From Halichondria panicea (Eukaryota > Porifera > Demospongiae > Suberitida > Halichondriidae): a stretch of 64,000 nt of DNA. Location: assembly GCF_963675165.1 (NCBI RefSeq), contig NC_087387.1, positions 3,994,990 to 4,058,989 of the forward strand, given 5' to 3'. Shown here piece by piece: positions 33,198 to 43,580 of the stretch (its first letter is position 1; each line of letters starts with the position of its first letter). A program made the position numbers and the translations under genes. The notes beneath the pieces are model-generated. The model saw only the letters and a program-made list of their open reading frames with translations. It searched no databases and was not told the origin of the DNA.

Positions 33198-33747
33198 TAG
33201 ACTCGCTAGCCAGCCCTTCCTTGGGATAAGGGACTGGTGGATTGCCTACATGTATCTGAGAGTTGTGGCGATGGAATTTTAATGAGTTGCATGACATCAT
33301 GTATGACATCATCCTATGGTTTGTATTTACCAATGTCTGACGTGAGTGGGTTGCAAATGGTTACAAATAAGCTCCCCTTGCTTAGTTTGTGGCAAAGAAA
33401 CCTAGAAATTATGAGAACTGGTAGTATAAGGCTACTGTCCATCCCCACATACTCTAGATTTCAAAAATAGCAATGTAAGCCGGATCAAGACAAGTGGTGC
33501 AAATCATCTACATACTAAAAGTTTTGCTAAGCTCGCCGTCACTGCTTGCTCATTTCATTTTGCACTAGTGCTCATCCATTATTTTGATTGATTGCCAGGC
33601 ATTCTACCACAAAGAAACTAACCGTGGGCGTAAGAATGTCACATGACATTGATACTGCACTCTGATTGGTCATTACTAGATTCAGGTAACGGCAAAATTC
33701 TTAGATAGGCAATCCACCAGTCCCTTACCCCAAGGAAGGTGAGTCTA
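33198..33747. mobile_element. MULE-like MITE, copy 3
   Basis: TAGACTCGC left end; right end ...GGTGAGTCTA (one change). Flanks TGTCGAACG and TGTCAAAAG. Confidence 0.7.
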
Positions 33748-34037
33748 TGTCAAAAGGCCTAGACTTTTATGCTGTTCTTTTAGGTGTGCCATGGTGTTTG
33801 TTGGCCGAGCAGAATATGTGATCCGTGTGTCCATGGGCAATGTACTATTGGCCAGTTTGCCTTGAAATTTGCTTGTTTAATGAGATATGGCATGTGAGAA
33901 ACAGCGAATGCCTATATACTCTTGCGTTTGTGAGGGTTGCGCGGTGTTACGTATCTAATTAATTAGAGGAATGCAACCCCGCTGGTTAAATAATAATAAG
34001 ACATTTCTAATAAATATATTGCTCCCCTAATTAACTA

Positions 34038-34102
34038 CTTGGGGGTAAAGACGTGGCCTAGCCACCAGTCATAGTCCATCGGACGAAAGTCCTACCCCCA
34101 AG
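34038..34102. other. Conserved three-stem element, copy 4
   Basis: One substitution relative to copy 1 (AGTCCATC for AGCCCATC) in the unpaired linker; all stems are kept. Confidence 0.55.
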
Positions 34103-35945
34103 GAATTGAAGCATGAACACATGTACAGATCAAGTGAGCGCTATGGAACGAAGTAAAGATGCTGGGAAAGGTTGACGAATTGTCCAACCCCCTGCATTAG
34201 CCTGCTGCATAATAATTATTGATTGAGGCAAAGTAATACCAATAGGGAGCAAGATCAGTGTCAGCAGAGAGTTGTACAATAGTAAGGTCCTCGACCGAGC
34301 GGATCCTGGCGCTATGACCAGCGTAATGTAAGCCCCCCAGGAAAGTGCCTTACGAAATTGTGAGGGCAATGTGTGCTCACCGCGTGACTCCATGTCAGAG
34401 TGGAATTCGCTACTGATGCATGTGTCGCTGTATAGAGCAGTACATTATAGAGCAGCCTCAGCAGGGCAGTATATAATTATGGCGTACAGGGCACACAGAC
34501 AGGGCAAGCAATAGCAATAGCCATAGCAGAGCATTATGCGGGTGCACAAGTATAATGAAGCAAATAAAAATCATTTTGCTACACCCTCCTACATGTAGTA
34601 AGCGAACTATAGGCACAACTCAAGAACCACGCACCACGCCACAAACCAAAATCCTGGAAACATGACTAGGAGCCCACAGAGAATCTCCAGTTGCACTTGC
34701 ATGAGCAGCTGTAGCAGTCTACACGCAGGCGCACTACCAACTACCTCACTGCGCACCGAGGCACAGATGGGTGGGGTTTGCTAAACACCAGGAATTAAGG
34801 CTGGAAAATGGGTGGGGCTCACATTGCTTGGATAGAAGCTTAGTAATGTCTACAAGCTATACAAACAAACTTGCCGTTCTGTTAGCTAGTTCTATCTAAG
34901 GTAAGGTATAGCTTAGGTAACAATTGTTTTTCATTTCAGTGGGTATAATTATAACACTTATAGTCCACTACATTCGAATTTATGGCAACGTAAATCTTTG
35001 GCCTCAGAGGTTTACTGCCATAAAGTATAATTATAGTGGACAATTAGTATAACATAAATATGGTTTGTACATGTAGAAATAAACAACGTGATGAAAATTA
35101 GGATATGTTTACATTTTTACTGCATTTTGGGTTAACTGTCTAAGTCTATTGTATTAAGCAAAATCTATGAAGTACCCGTAATAATTATGACCTAATCACC
35201 ACTCACACTGTAACGTTTGACATCCAACTTAAAATAAGATCAAGACAATAGTACATGAGAGAATATACGAACATGCAACCAGAAAACATGTGAAAAAAAA
35301 TTCATAATCTAATTCAGAGGGCAAAATCTCCTACTGGAAGAGGAACGCCTTTGTTACCAACAAAAATATTTCCCACCCACACAAGATAACCGAAGAACTG
35401 TCAACTCTCTATAGCCTAAGAAAGAGATACATATACCCCCATGCATGGCGGAACAAAACAAGGAGAGGAGGAAAAGCCAGAACACATGCACAACTGCCAC
35501 ACATGAAAATCAATACTGTATACAAGTCGATCATATACTGCCCATGCCCGAAACATAACAAGGCGTTTATAGAGCACTAAAGTTCTAATCCTCGGCTGCA
35601 TGACATAAATAGATGTATACAAACCATGTAGAGGAGTGTTCATACACACAATAAAGAAGCAACAAACTACTATTCTACTTTTACTAGAGACCGGTAAAGG
35701 ATCACCTCAGCTTCAAATGTGTAGCTTTACCTCGAATAAAGGTCGCGTGTAGAGCTAATTACACGGTACTTACACAGAAAGACAGAGTGAAAGACATTAT
35801 CAAGCGGAGGCTTGGTTAAGGCCGTTTCACAAATATTAGTCATAAATGAGAGTGCATTGCTCATTGTCTATTCATTGTCATTGTGTAATGGTTATTCGAG
35901 TCCGGATAATAATTATGTCACTAAATGAAAAAAGTGCCCCAAATA

Positions 35946-36512
35946 TATAGGAGAGCTTTAATGCTCGTCGGCACTATATCTTTCCTATATTATACTATGA
36001 GGCATTTTTATAATGCATGTGCATTAAACAATTTCCCCAGGTATATAATGCTCGGCACTAAATCTCTCCTATAATAATATGGGATACGCTTAATGCTCGG
36101 CACTAAGTCTCTCCTATATTATGTGTAATGATTGAGGGCACTAAGTCTCTCCTATAATGATATGGGATACGTTTAATGCTCGGCACTAAGTCTCTCCTAT
36201 AATAATATGGATAATGTGTAATGATTGAGGGCACTAAATCTCTCCTATAATAATATGGGAGGTTCTTAATGACTGAGGGCACTAATACTCTCCTATATTA
36301 CTTTAGGAAGGATGCAATGCCCCTTGCATTAAACCTTTCCTATTATATCAGATATGACTATAGGAATAATATGGTGTGCCCAGCACTAAAGCTCTCCTAT
36401 AATAATATGGACAATGCCTAATGTCTGGGGGCACTAAGTCTCTCCTATAATAATATGGGGTATGCTTAATATCTGAGGGCACTAAGTCTCTCCTAAATAA
36501 CTATAGGAGAGA
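35946..36512. repeat. Minisatellite array, copy 3 (longest)
   Basis: About nine CTCTCCTATA units, two more than in copies 1 and 2. The extra units carry a GGGATACG(C/T)TTAATGCTCGG tail. Same inverted TATAGGAGAG boundaries. Confidence 0.75.
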
Positions 36513-36607
36513 ATTTATCCTGTTTGCACTAACAACAATCATTAATAATATGCTTCAAATTTGTATGGTGAAGAAGGGACAATTAAACTAAACTATCAAT
36601 GTCAAAA

Positions 36608-36959
36608 CTAATCAAGGCATAGTTCAAGAGGACGTCTTGCTTTCTTTGTCAGGGCACATGCAGGGAAAGTTAGAAAACTTTCCTGTGTTAAGCAGCTGAA
36701 TATATGTCCTCGCATCTTCTTCTGGTTAAACAGCAAACTCGAAGGATCTTCCCCATATAACAATGACACACAAAAGGTGATTGCAAAGCACCCACAGTCC
36801 CTGCTGCCCTTTTGGCGCTGTACATAATTATGGTCTTTGTACCAGGCATTTTCCATAGAGCGATAGCATCTGCTCTTTTAACTTCAGGTCGAGCTCCTTT
36901 GGCAGAAGGGAATCAAAGAGGAAGACGATGCCACTGCTAAGACTTGACAGTGCCCAAGG
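36608..36959 (-). pseudogene. Ulp1/C48-type protease remnant, copy 3
   Basis: The longest readable frame (MENAWYKDHNYVQRQKGS.., 82 codons to the stop at 36608) contains the catalytic Cys motif GSRDCGCFAI and the MRGHIFSCL tail. The upstream part (ALSSLSSGIVFLFDS) is in another frame. The catalytic His codon before Trp is changed to Pro (CCTTGG) here, unlike copies 1, 2 and 4, so this copy cannot be active even apart from the frame break. Confidence 0.65.
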
Positions 36960-36971
36960 ATAAAAGGGTTA

Positions 36972-38277
36972 CCGTATATCTTCTAATTTATCGGACAGCA
37001 AAAAATAATTATTTTGGAAATTGTCCGGGTATAATTGGAACAGATTTTTATACAGCATGCGAAGTGTCCGGAATAATTAGAACAAGCAAGCAGCTGCATG
37101 CGAGCTAGCTAAGTTTAATAGACCAGTGTGCGACTGAATAGTTGCACTAGCTATCTAAAACTAGCTACTCAAAGCTATCTAACTGCAGCACTCTAAGTCT
37201 TGTCTTACTTGCCGTCTGTGAATGGTGAATGTAACTCAACTTTTCAAAGTATTGTCCGGATATTTAGAACAAATGTAATATTAACCCTTTCCCGGCTTTA
37301 GCCGTCATATGACGGCAGCGGTAGTGATAATTTTCAAAAAATCGTTGTGGGCGCTGTGTTGGAGCTATGCGCACACTGTAGGTACCAGCACATGCGCATT
37401 GGGCTGCTCTTTCACATGGTATCTTTAATATCTTGCCTTGAGGTACGCTTTGTACAGTACTGTCGAAAGAAAAGTGACCGTTTGATAATGGCTACAAGAT
37501 CTTTGTAGTACAACCTCAGCGAGGTTCTAGGGCAGCTAGACAGTGAGAATAACGATGCTTATGGCCTTGTTGAGTAAGAGGACAGTGACTGGGATCATAC
37601 CAAGAGAGGAAACTACTTTTCAGAGATCAAGCTATAAACATAGAGCCTGAAGAGCCGGAGGAAGAAGCTCCTGAGCATGAACCAAAGTCCTGGACCTTGT
37701 AAGTAACTATGGAGTATCATATGTAGTCTGGATAGCTTCAGTATGGTATGCTTAGTCTAGTTAGTACACAAGTGGACATCATGAGCCACCATTGAACTTG
37801 TAAACCTGTGTGTAGGTGAAGAAAACATTTCCCGGGAAAAGAGCGTCTGCCGATACGACCTCGCAGAGAAGTTTCTGCTGATCCTGATTGAACCATGTCA
37901 CCGTGAGAACATTGAGAACACTTACTTAGTGTTTTTAGTTACTTCATGCCTTCATACAATATTCTTTATGTTCATAATTGTAAAATGTGTAAAAAATCGT
38001 TAATTAGTGGGGTGGTCAGTTGTTAGGTAACGATGATGATGTCATGGTACCCCCAGGATCTGGGCTACCTGTAGGAAATAGTTGCAAGTGATTTCAATGC
38101 ATTGTTCATGAGATATTTATTTTTAAAGAAAAATATGTATTTATTCTGTATTTTGTTTTTTTAATTAAAGCCGGGAAAGGGTTAAAGCACTGGAGTGTCC
38201 GTTGTATTAGAACAACGAAAATTGCCCAAAAGAGTGTCCGGGTAATTAGAAGTGTCCGATAAATTAGAAGTATACTG
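36972..38277. mobile_element. pogo-like MITE hosting a piggyBac-like element
   Basis: Left end TA then CCGTATATCTTCTAATTTAT; right end, inverted, CAGTATACTTCTAATTTATC; TA flanks at 36970-36971 and 38278-38279. Repeated TGTCCGG.TAATTAGAA boxes lie near both ends. Without the insert it is about 405 bp and non-coding. The TATCGGACA ends recall pogo-group elements. Confidence 0.6.
37285..38181 (+). mobile_element. piggyBac-like element, copy 1
   Basis: Begins CCCTTTCCCGGCTTTA and ends TAAAGCCGGGAAAGGG, flanked by TTAA on both sides (37281-37284, 38182-38185), the hallmark of piggyBac. An interrupted frame from about 37487 (ATGGCTACAAGATC) has an acidic stretch with EDSDWDH, like the N-termini of piggyBac transposases, but contains stops. 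A possible intron starts GTAAGTAAC near 37700. The catalytic region is absent, so it is an internally deleted, 897-bp element. Second copy at 55660-56560. Confidence 0.75.
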
Positions 38278-38575
38278 TATCATCTATGAATTGAAATAGG
38301 CAAGTGAGTATAATTATACTATAGCTATATCTATAGCTAGCTAGCTCTGCTGAACACGAGGCTGAATAACACACATTCAAAGCTTTGTACTAGACTAGAC
38401 TTTAAGTTGCTAGACCCTCAGAGAAGAAAAAGTTCTATTGTGAGCTCACCCTGCAAGGATCTATACTGTTGTCAAATTAGATCCATTTGTCCTGGGATAT
38501 TCAGAAGACTAAGAGAGTGATCTAAAGCTAGGGTGAGTGAGACTGGGAGAGACTGCTGTGATCAGAGGGAGAGTT

Positions 38576-38644
38576 ATAATTTATTATTAAATTTTTATTA
38601 TTTTTATTATTTATTTTTATTATTATTTATTTTATTTATTATTT
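38576..38644. repeat. TTATT-rich low-complexity tract
   Basis: Run of TTATTATTTTTA-type sequence just before the LINE leader. It could be A/T slippage at a LINE 5' junction; no gene. Confidence 0.6.
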
Positions 38645-38739
38645 GGCCTACTCAAAAGAGTAGCAGTCCCTCTTTATCTTTTATCTGGCCTACTCATAAG
38701 AGTAGTAGCTCATACATAAAATACTAAAGCCAAGCAAAC

Positions 38740-39717
38740 ATGCCCACCAAACAAGGGTCAGGGTCAAAACCTCCTCCAAAGGAGAAAGCAAGCAAAAAGG
38801 CCAAGTCACTAGTATGTAAAGTCTGCGAAGATGAAGTCACTGACCAGTCAAAGACCAAAGACTCAATCTTCTGTGAGGGCATGTGCGATGGCTGGATCCA
38901 CAGATACTGTGCGGGACTGTCTACTACAGCATTTCTTCACTTTCAAGCCTCAAGCGAGCCCTTTATCTGTCCACACTGTAAGCTTCTCACTCAGGGGGAA
39001 CAGCTATCAAACATGATGCAAGTGATAAATGCCTTACAATTGGAAATTGCAGAACTGAAACTCAACAACACCTCGGCCCCTGCCATAGACATTCCATACA
39101 CTGAAGTGCTACAAACTCAGGTCTCCACAGAGCCTCCCAGACAGGAAACTAGACCCACTACTGTCAAAAGCACAGAGGACCGCAAATTTAATGTTGTGGT
39201 CTACGGTCTAAAGGAATGCGAAGAGGGAACAAAAAGACATGAAAGGCTAAACAAGGACACTGAGTCAGCAGTCACAGCCCTAAAACCAACAAACCCAAAT
39301 GTGAGTGATAATTCTATCAAAGACTGCATAAGGTTGGGAAAGTACGACACAAAAAGAACCAGACCTAGACCCTTATTAGTAAAACTGTCGAATGCTAGAG
39401 ACCCACTACTGATCTTGACAAACAGGTTCAAGCTCGCAGCAACACCAGACATATCAGTAAAACCTGATATGACCAAGGAGGAGCGATCAATAGAATCAAT
39501 TCTACTTAAAGAACGCAGAAGGTTGATAAACCTTGGTACAGATAGCAAAACAATCAAGATCCGTGGCAAAAGTCTACTCATCAGTAACAAAAGACAGGGT
39601 TACGTAGAAAACATGGAATTCCACAACATAGAACCCTTACTTGAAAACAATCAGCCCATACAGCCCATACAATCTGACTCAGGGGACGACCAACCCTCCG
39701 AGCCAGACTCAAACTGA
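38740..39717 (+). CDS. LINE ORF1 protein with PHD-type zinc finger
   Basis: 325 residues. A basic start (residues 1-22) is followed by a complete C4HC3 PHD finger: C26, C29, C45, C49, H54, C57, C77, C80, with Trp52 in the usual place. A coiled-coil-prone stretch lies at about 88-112. A second domain begins KFNVVVYGL at about residue 148, as in RRM-like domains of LINE ORF1 proteins, and a basic segment (KERRRLI) follows. PHD fingers are typical of CR1-clade ORF1. The role is RNA binding and ribonucleoprotein assembly (family knowledge). The frame is intact and ends in UGA followed by CUA-G; ORF2 continues in the same frame. Confidence 0.85.
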   Translation: MPTKQGSGSKPPPKEKASKKAKSLVCKVCEDEVTDQSKTKDSIFCEGMCDGWIHRYCAGLSTTAFLHFQASSEPFICPHCKLLTQGEQLSNMMQVINALQLEIAELKLNNTSAPAIDIPYTEVLQTQVSTEPPRQETRPTTVKSTEDRKFNVVVYGLKECEEGTKRHERLNKDTESAVTALKPTNPNVSDNSIKDCIRLGKYDTKRTRPRPLLVKLSNARDPLLILTNRFKLAATPDISVKPDMTKEERSIESILLKERRRLINLGTDSKTIKIRGKSLLISNKRQGYVENMEFHNIEPLLENNQPIQPIQSDSGDDQPSEPDSN

Positions 39718-40545
39718 CTAGCCTTAGACCAAAGGCACATCTCAATTGGCGTTTGGAACTCTAGAAGTATTGCAAATAAAATTAACTTTGTCCACTCAAT
39801 GATAGCGAGCCTATCTCTGGATGTGATATGTATAACTGAGTCTTGGCTCACTGATTTGATATATGATAATGAAATTTCTCCCGTTGGCTACAAAATTTAC
39901 CGCAGAGACAGAAGTGCGAGAGGAGGTGGTGTAGCCATTCTGATATCCGAAGATATACCCTCTCAACTAATCTGCAGGCACGAATCTCTGGAACTAATTG
40001 TAATTGAACTGCTTGTTTCTCCCAAAACAACCCTGGCATGTATCTACATACCACCAGCACATTTTTCTTTAGAAGTGGCAAACGCCATATCGTCTCTTCC
40101 AAACCACAACACCATCTTGGTGGGCGACCTAAACTGCCCAGATGTAGATTGGTCATCTTTGTCTGGAAAAACTCCACTCTCGGTTTCTATTTGTAACTCA
40201 CTTTTCGCTCAGAACTTTCTCCAACTGATTGCATCTCCAACACACACAAAAGGAAACATACTGGATGTAGTATGCACGAATTCACCAGACAGGATACTCA
40301 ACCTGCACATTGACTCGTCTAATTGTTCACCTATGTCTGATCACTTCCTTATCACGTTCTCACTAGATGGCTTAAAAACACCAAAACTACTCTCTAAAGA
40401 CAAACCGGCCAGCAACTACAACTTTAAAAAAGCAAATTTTAATTCCATGTCTGAGTTTTTTATCTGCCAACCCAAGCCTGCCTGTTCAGTCCATCTAGAA
40501 AAAATCATCTCAAGAGCACAGGAAATATTTTGTGCCCAAATTTAA
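39718..40545 (+). CDS. LINE ORF2, endonuclease part
   Basis: Apurinic-type (EEP) endonuclease that nicks target DNA for priming. In frame with ORF1 after a single UGA. The domain's first motif (WNSRSIANK) lies upstream of the first Met codon (39799), so that AUG cannot be the natural start. From that Met: TES at 13-15, RGGGVAIL at 41-48, GDLN at 109-112, GNILDVV at 162-168 and the catalytic SDH at 190-192. All catalytic motifs present. The frame ends at TAA (40543-40545), while the reverse transcriptase continues in the +1 frame. Confidence 0.85.
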   Translation, partial: LALDQRHISIGVWNSRSIANKINFVHSMIASLSLDVICITESWLTDLIYDNEISPVGYKIYRRDRSARGGGVAILISEDIPSQLICRHESLELIVIELLVSPKTTLACIYIPPAHFSLEVANAISSLPNHNTILVGDLNCPDVDWSSLSGKTPLSVSICNSLFAQNFLQLIASPTHTKGNILDVVCTNSPDRILNLHIDSSNCSPMSDHFLITFSLDGLKTPKLLSKDKPASNYNFKKANFNSMSEFFICQPKPACSVHLEKIISRAQEIFCAQI

Positions 40546-42253
40546 CTCTCAGAAGTCAAAAAGCCCAAAATGGTATACCACAGAAATGAGACATACTATC
40601 AATCGCTGCAAAACGCTTACACGCAGAAACAAATCCAAACCCACTGAGAGTACATCCCTAAGGCTATCTAACTTGTCTACTCATCTCCAGGAACTAATGA
40701 CAACTGCCAAATCTGAGTACGAAAAATCGTTGGCAGTATGCTTTAAGTTCAACCCAAGTAAACTATTCCGTCATCTGCGCAACCTAAGTAAGAAAAGTCC
40801 ACAAACTAGAACAATAATCCACAACGGCTCCATCATCACAGAGACTGGACAGATTGCTGAAATTTTCAACAAATACTTTAACTCGACATTCACAAGAAGT
40901 GACTATACACTTCCTCCATGGGACAAAATGCCCTCCCCCACTTATCAACTGAGCTCTATCTCTATAGAAGAGTCTGAGGTGTACGAAACCCTCACCTCAC
41001 TAGACACAACAAAGTCACCAGGCCACGATAATATAAATGCGTCAACCCTCAAATGCTGTGCTACCGCTCTCACAAGATCAGTCACACACATTTTCAATTC
41101 TAGCCTATCTTCACATACTTTCCCACCCCACTGGAAGGTCCACAAAATCTGCCCAATCCCAAAGAAGGGCGACCCCCATCTTGTAGAAAACTTTCGGCCC
41201 ATCTCTCTTCTCCCAATTATATCCAAAGTCTTTGAAACTATCATCTACAAGAAAATTATTACATTCGTGAGACCAAAGATAACATGCCAACAATTCGGGT
41301 TCCTAAGAAACCGATCATGTCTTTCTCAATTAATCCTATTCTTTTCCCAAGTTTTTGACAACATAGAAAACCGAAAACCTACAGATGTCATCTACCTAGA
41401 TTTTAAGAAAGCTTTCGACACGGTCCCACACAATGAGCTGTTGCTAAAGCTTTGGAAGACAGGCATCACAGGCCCTCTTTGGCTGTGGTTTAAATCGTAC
41501 CTACATGACAGGATACACTTCACAAGTGTTATTAATACTCCATCCAACTACTTACCAGTTATGTCAGGAGTTCCGCAAGGAAGCATCCTAGGCCCACTGT
41601 TATTTATTATTTTTATCAATGACCTACCGGAGTGCATCTCATCTGCCAATCCATTTCTATTTGCGGATGACACAAAGCTAGTAAAGTGCATCACTTCTAC
41701 GGAAGACCAATTGGAATTACAAACAGACATCAACCAGTTGTCATCCTGGTGCACTACTTGGAACATGCAACTCAATGAAGGAAAATGTAATGTGCTGCGC
41801 ATAACTCATCCTAGCTGGCACGAAGACAACCCTAATACACTCTACTCAATCCACAATTCTCACCTTAACTTTGCTACAAAAGAAAAAGACCTAGGCTTGT
41901 GCATAGCCAACAACCTCTCCTGGTCACTGCATTATAACCTCATATCGTCTAAGGCCTACCGAGCTCTTAACCTCATCCGACAGACGATTTCAATGAAATC
42001 AGAAACCAGCACAAAAAAATCGTTATATATAACCCTAGTTAGATCCCAGGTCACCTACTGCTCCCAAGTCTGGAGACCAAATTTGATCAAGGACATTCAA
42101 AAACTAGAAAGAATCCAGAGGAGAGCCACCAAATTCATACTCAATGATTACTCAAGCTCATACAGATCAAGGCTGTCCGATCTCGGACAACTTCAACATA
42201 AGAGATCACATCAAATTCGTTACTGGTCGCACCCGCTTCAGTTGCAACAATAA
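40532..42253 (+). CDS. LINE ORF2, reverse transcriptase part
   Basis: About 573 codons. Residues counted from 40532: SPGHDNI 162-168, FRPISLLP 221-228, motif A YLDFKKAFDTVPH 288-300, motif B SGVPQGSILGPLLF 345-358, and catalytic FADD at 377-380. All polymerase motifs are intact. It overlaps the endonuclease frame by 14 nt and has no ATG at its start (GTG CCC AAA), so in the ancestor it was continuous with the endonuclease; a one-base indel near 40540 or a +1 shift separates them. The C-terminus after SRLSDL is out of frame. Confidence 0.85.
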   Translation: MPKFNSQKSKSPKWYTTEMRHTINRCKTLTRRNKSKPTESTSLRLSNLSTHLQELMTTAKSEYEKSLAVCFKFNPSKLFRHLRNLSKKSPQTRTIIHNGSIITETGQIAEIFNKYFNSTFTRSDYTLPPWDKMPSPTYQLSSISIEESEVYETLTSLDTTKSPGHDNINASTLKCCATALTRSVTHIFNSSLSSHTFPPHWKVHKICPIPKKGDPHLVENFRPISLLPIISKVFETIIYKKIITFVRPKITCQQFGFLRNRSCLSQLILFFSQVFDNIENRKPTDVIYLDFKKAFDTVPHNELLLKLWKTGITGPLWLWFKSYLHDRIHFTSVINTPSNYLPVMSGVPQGSILGPLLFIIFINDLPECISSANPFLFADDTKLVKCITSTEDQLELQTDINQLSSWCTTWNMQLNEGKCNVLRITHPSWHEDNPNTLYSIHNSHLNFATKEKDLGLCIANNLSWSLHYNLISSKAYRALNLIRQTISMKSETSTKKSLYITLVRSQVTYCSQVWRPNLIKDIQKLERIQRRATKFILNDYSSSYRSRLSDLGQLQHKRSHQIRYWSHPLQLQQ

Positions 42254-42494
42254 ACTCACTGTACAAGCCAATCACTACAGCGCAAGCAGACACTTCTACC
42301 TCAATCGTATCACAAGGTTATGGAACTTGATGCCCACTATGCTGATGGATATCAGCGCACCACTAACTTCTACAAAGAATACACTCCACCATTACTTCTG
42401 GGAGCACTTCAAACAAAACTTTGTCTCTGACATCCCATGTACCTACCACTTAATGTGCCCATGCAACAGATGCTACACACGTAATTATAGCTAG
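42167..42494 (+). pseudogene. LINE ORF2 C-terminal segment, out of frame
   Basis: The reading from about NFNIRDHIKFVTGRTRF to the end (WNLMP, HYFWEHFKQNF, CTYHLMCPCNRC) is the typical tail of CR1-like ORF2 proteins, with a Cys-rich end. It is in a different frame from the polymerase, and the usual segment between SRLSDL and this tail is missing, so a deletion with loss of frame lies near 42165-42185. Confidence 0.75.
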
Positions 42495-42652
42495 CTTCAC
42501 ATGTAATCATTAAATTATCCAGCTGTGTCGCTCAATGCGGCACAGTCTGTCAGCTATAGTCTTTGCTACAACAATCACTTGTTTTTATATCATTCACGTT
42601 ACAGGCTGTAAAGTCTTAATAATAATAATAATAATAATAAAAGATTACGGTA

Positions 42653-43318
42653 GTACCATTTTGAAAAAAGGACGTAAAATAATCATAGATAACTGCATAA
42701 TATTCGAGGTGCTTAATTTTTGCTGTTTTCAAGGGTTAGCAATCTAACGGAAGACGCTCCATTCGATCAAATAGGGTGACATTTATTCAACAAAACGCTT
42801 TTAGAGGCACTAGTTTCATCAAAATTTCGTGCTATACTGGTATAGCAGTCTGTCCATACTGCGTATATATATCCCCTGAAGTACAGACAAAGTCAATAGA
42901 GTCATTGATAGATGGTTTTAAAACGAAACAACATTGCATGTGTCTAGTTTGAAAAGGACGGCTATAAATAATTATAACTACAGCACTGAGGTGCTAACCC
43001 TCGGCTGTTCACATAAATAATAAAGATCTATAGTAACCGAAAGAGTGTTAACTTTAACTAAGCAGCAAGTAACAAGAGCTGTAGAGACATGTGGAAACTT
43101 TTGAGAACAGAGTTTTAGCAGTCATGCATGACTAGGATCACAGCAAAAAAAATCTGGAGACTTAGAAATATGGCTCCTGTGAGGGAGGCTCATTTAATTA
43201 TTAAAGAAGCAACATCACCTCAGCCAAAAAAGTGTCTCAAATTAAGGCCGCTTGTTGCTTGTAAGCCCTGCGGCCAAGTTCAAGCTTCTTAGCTTTGATG
43301 CTTTAACATAAAAATGTG
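42653..43318. repeat. Resumption of segment D3 after the island; R2 and R1
   Basis: Starts GTACCATTTTGAAAAAAGG, the ankyrin-acceptor-like piece that in the sister copies directly adjoins the Ulp1 remnant. It continues through R2 (short form lacking TACACGAATACTTCG) and R1. No gene. Confidence 0.65.
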
Positions 43319-43580
43319 CAACAACAATAACTTGCTGTGTGAAGGCTATCCATGCTGTAAACGAACCGCCCTATAATTTTATGGCATCCAGACTCAGAAT
43401 TACATACAGACAAACAAACCAGCGGACTACTATACCTGCTGACCGCGGCAGGGCCCATCTTCTTAAAAGGAATCTATTCCAAAAGTGCATGGAGCATACT
43501 GCCACATTGAGGTGTTTGTGTGTGTACAGCTATATTATGTTGGTTTATTTTGTACAATATAATAATTATTATTGCTGTTA

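Larger units (their letters stand above)
31858..36970. repeat. Segmental family D3, copy B
   Basis: Co-linear with 17705-22900. It ends abruptly at 36970, where the nested transposon island begins. The family's sequence resumes at about 42653 with GTACCATTTTGAAAAAAGG. Confidence 0.75.
38645..42641 (+). mobile_element. CR1/jockey-type LINE (damaged)
   Basis: One element with leader, ORF1 (PHD finger protein), ORF2 (endonuclease and reverse transcriptase), 3' UTR and a terminal (TAA)n tract (42617-42641), the usual end of LINEs of this group. The 5' start is uncertain; the leader contains two copies of GGCCTACTCANAAGAGTAG (38645-38663, 38687-38705). It contains no ATAATTAT motif, unlike the surrounding DNA, which suggests it arrived recently. 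A frame change near 40540 and a deletion plus frame change near 42170 make this copy defective. Confidence 0.85.

Noticed and set aside
39201-39590. Minus-strand open frames within the LINE
   Set aside because: Antisense shadows of ORF1 and ORF2 without motifs.
39799-39801. AUG at 39799 as the start of LINE ORF2
   Set aside because: The conserved first endonuclease motif lies upstream in the same frame, so starting here would remove it.
36972-42641. A Maverick/Polinton or viral integration in the island
   Set aside because: No polymerase B, integrase, capsid or ATPase motifs; contents are fully explained by a MITE, a piggyBac-like element and a LINE.
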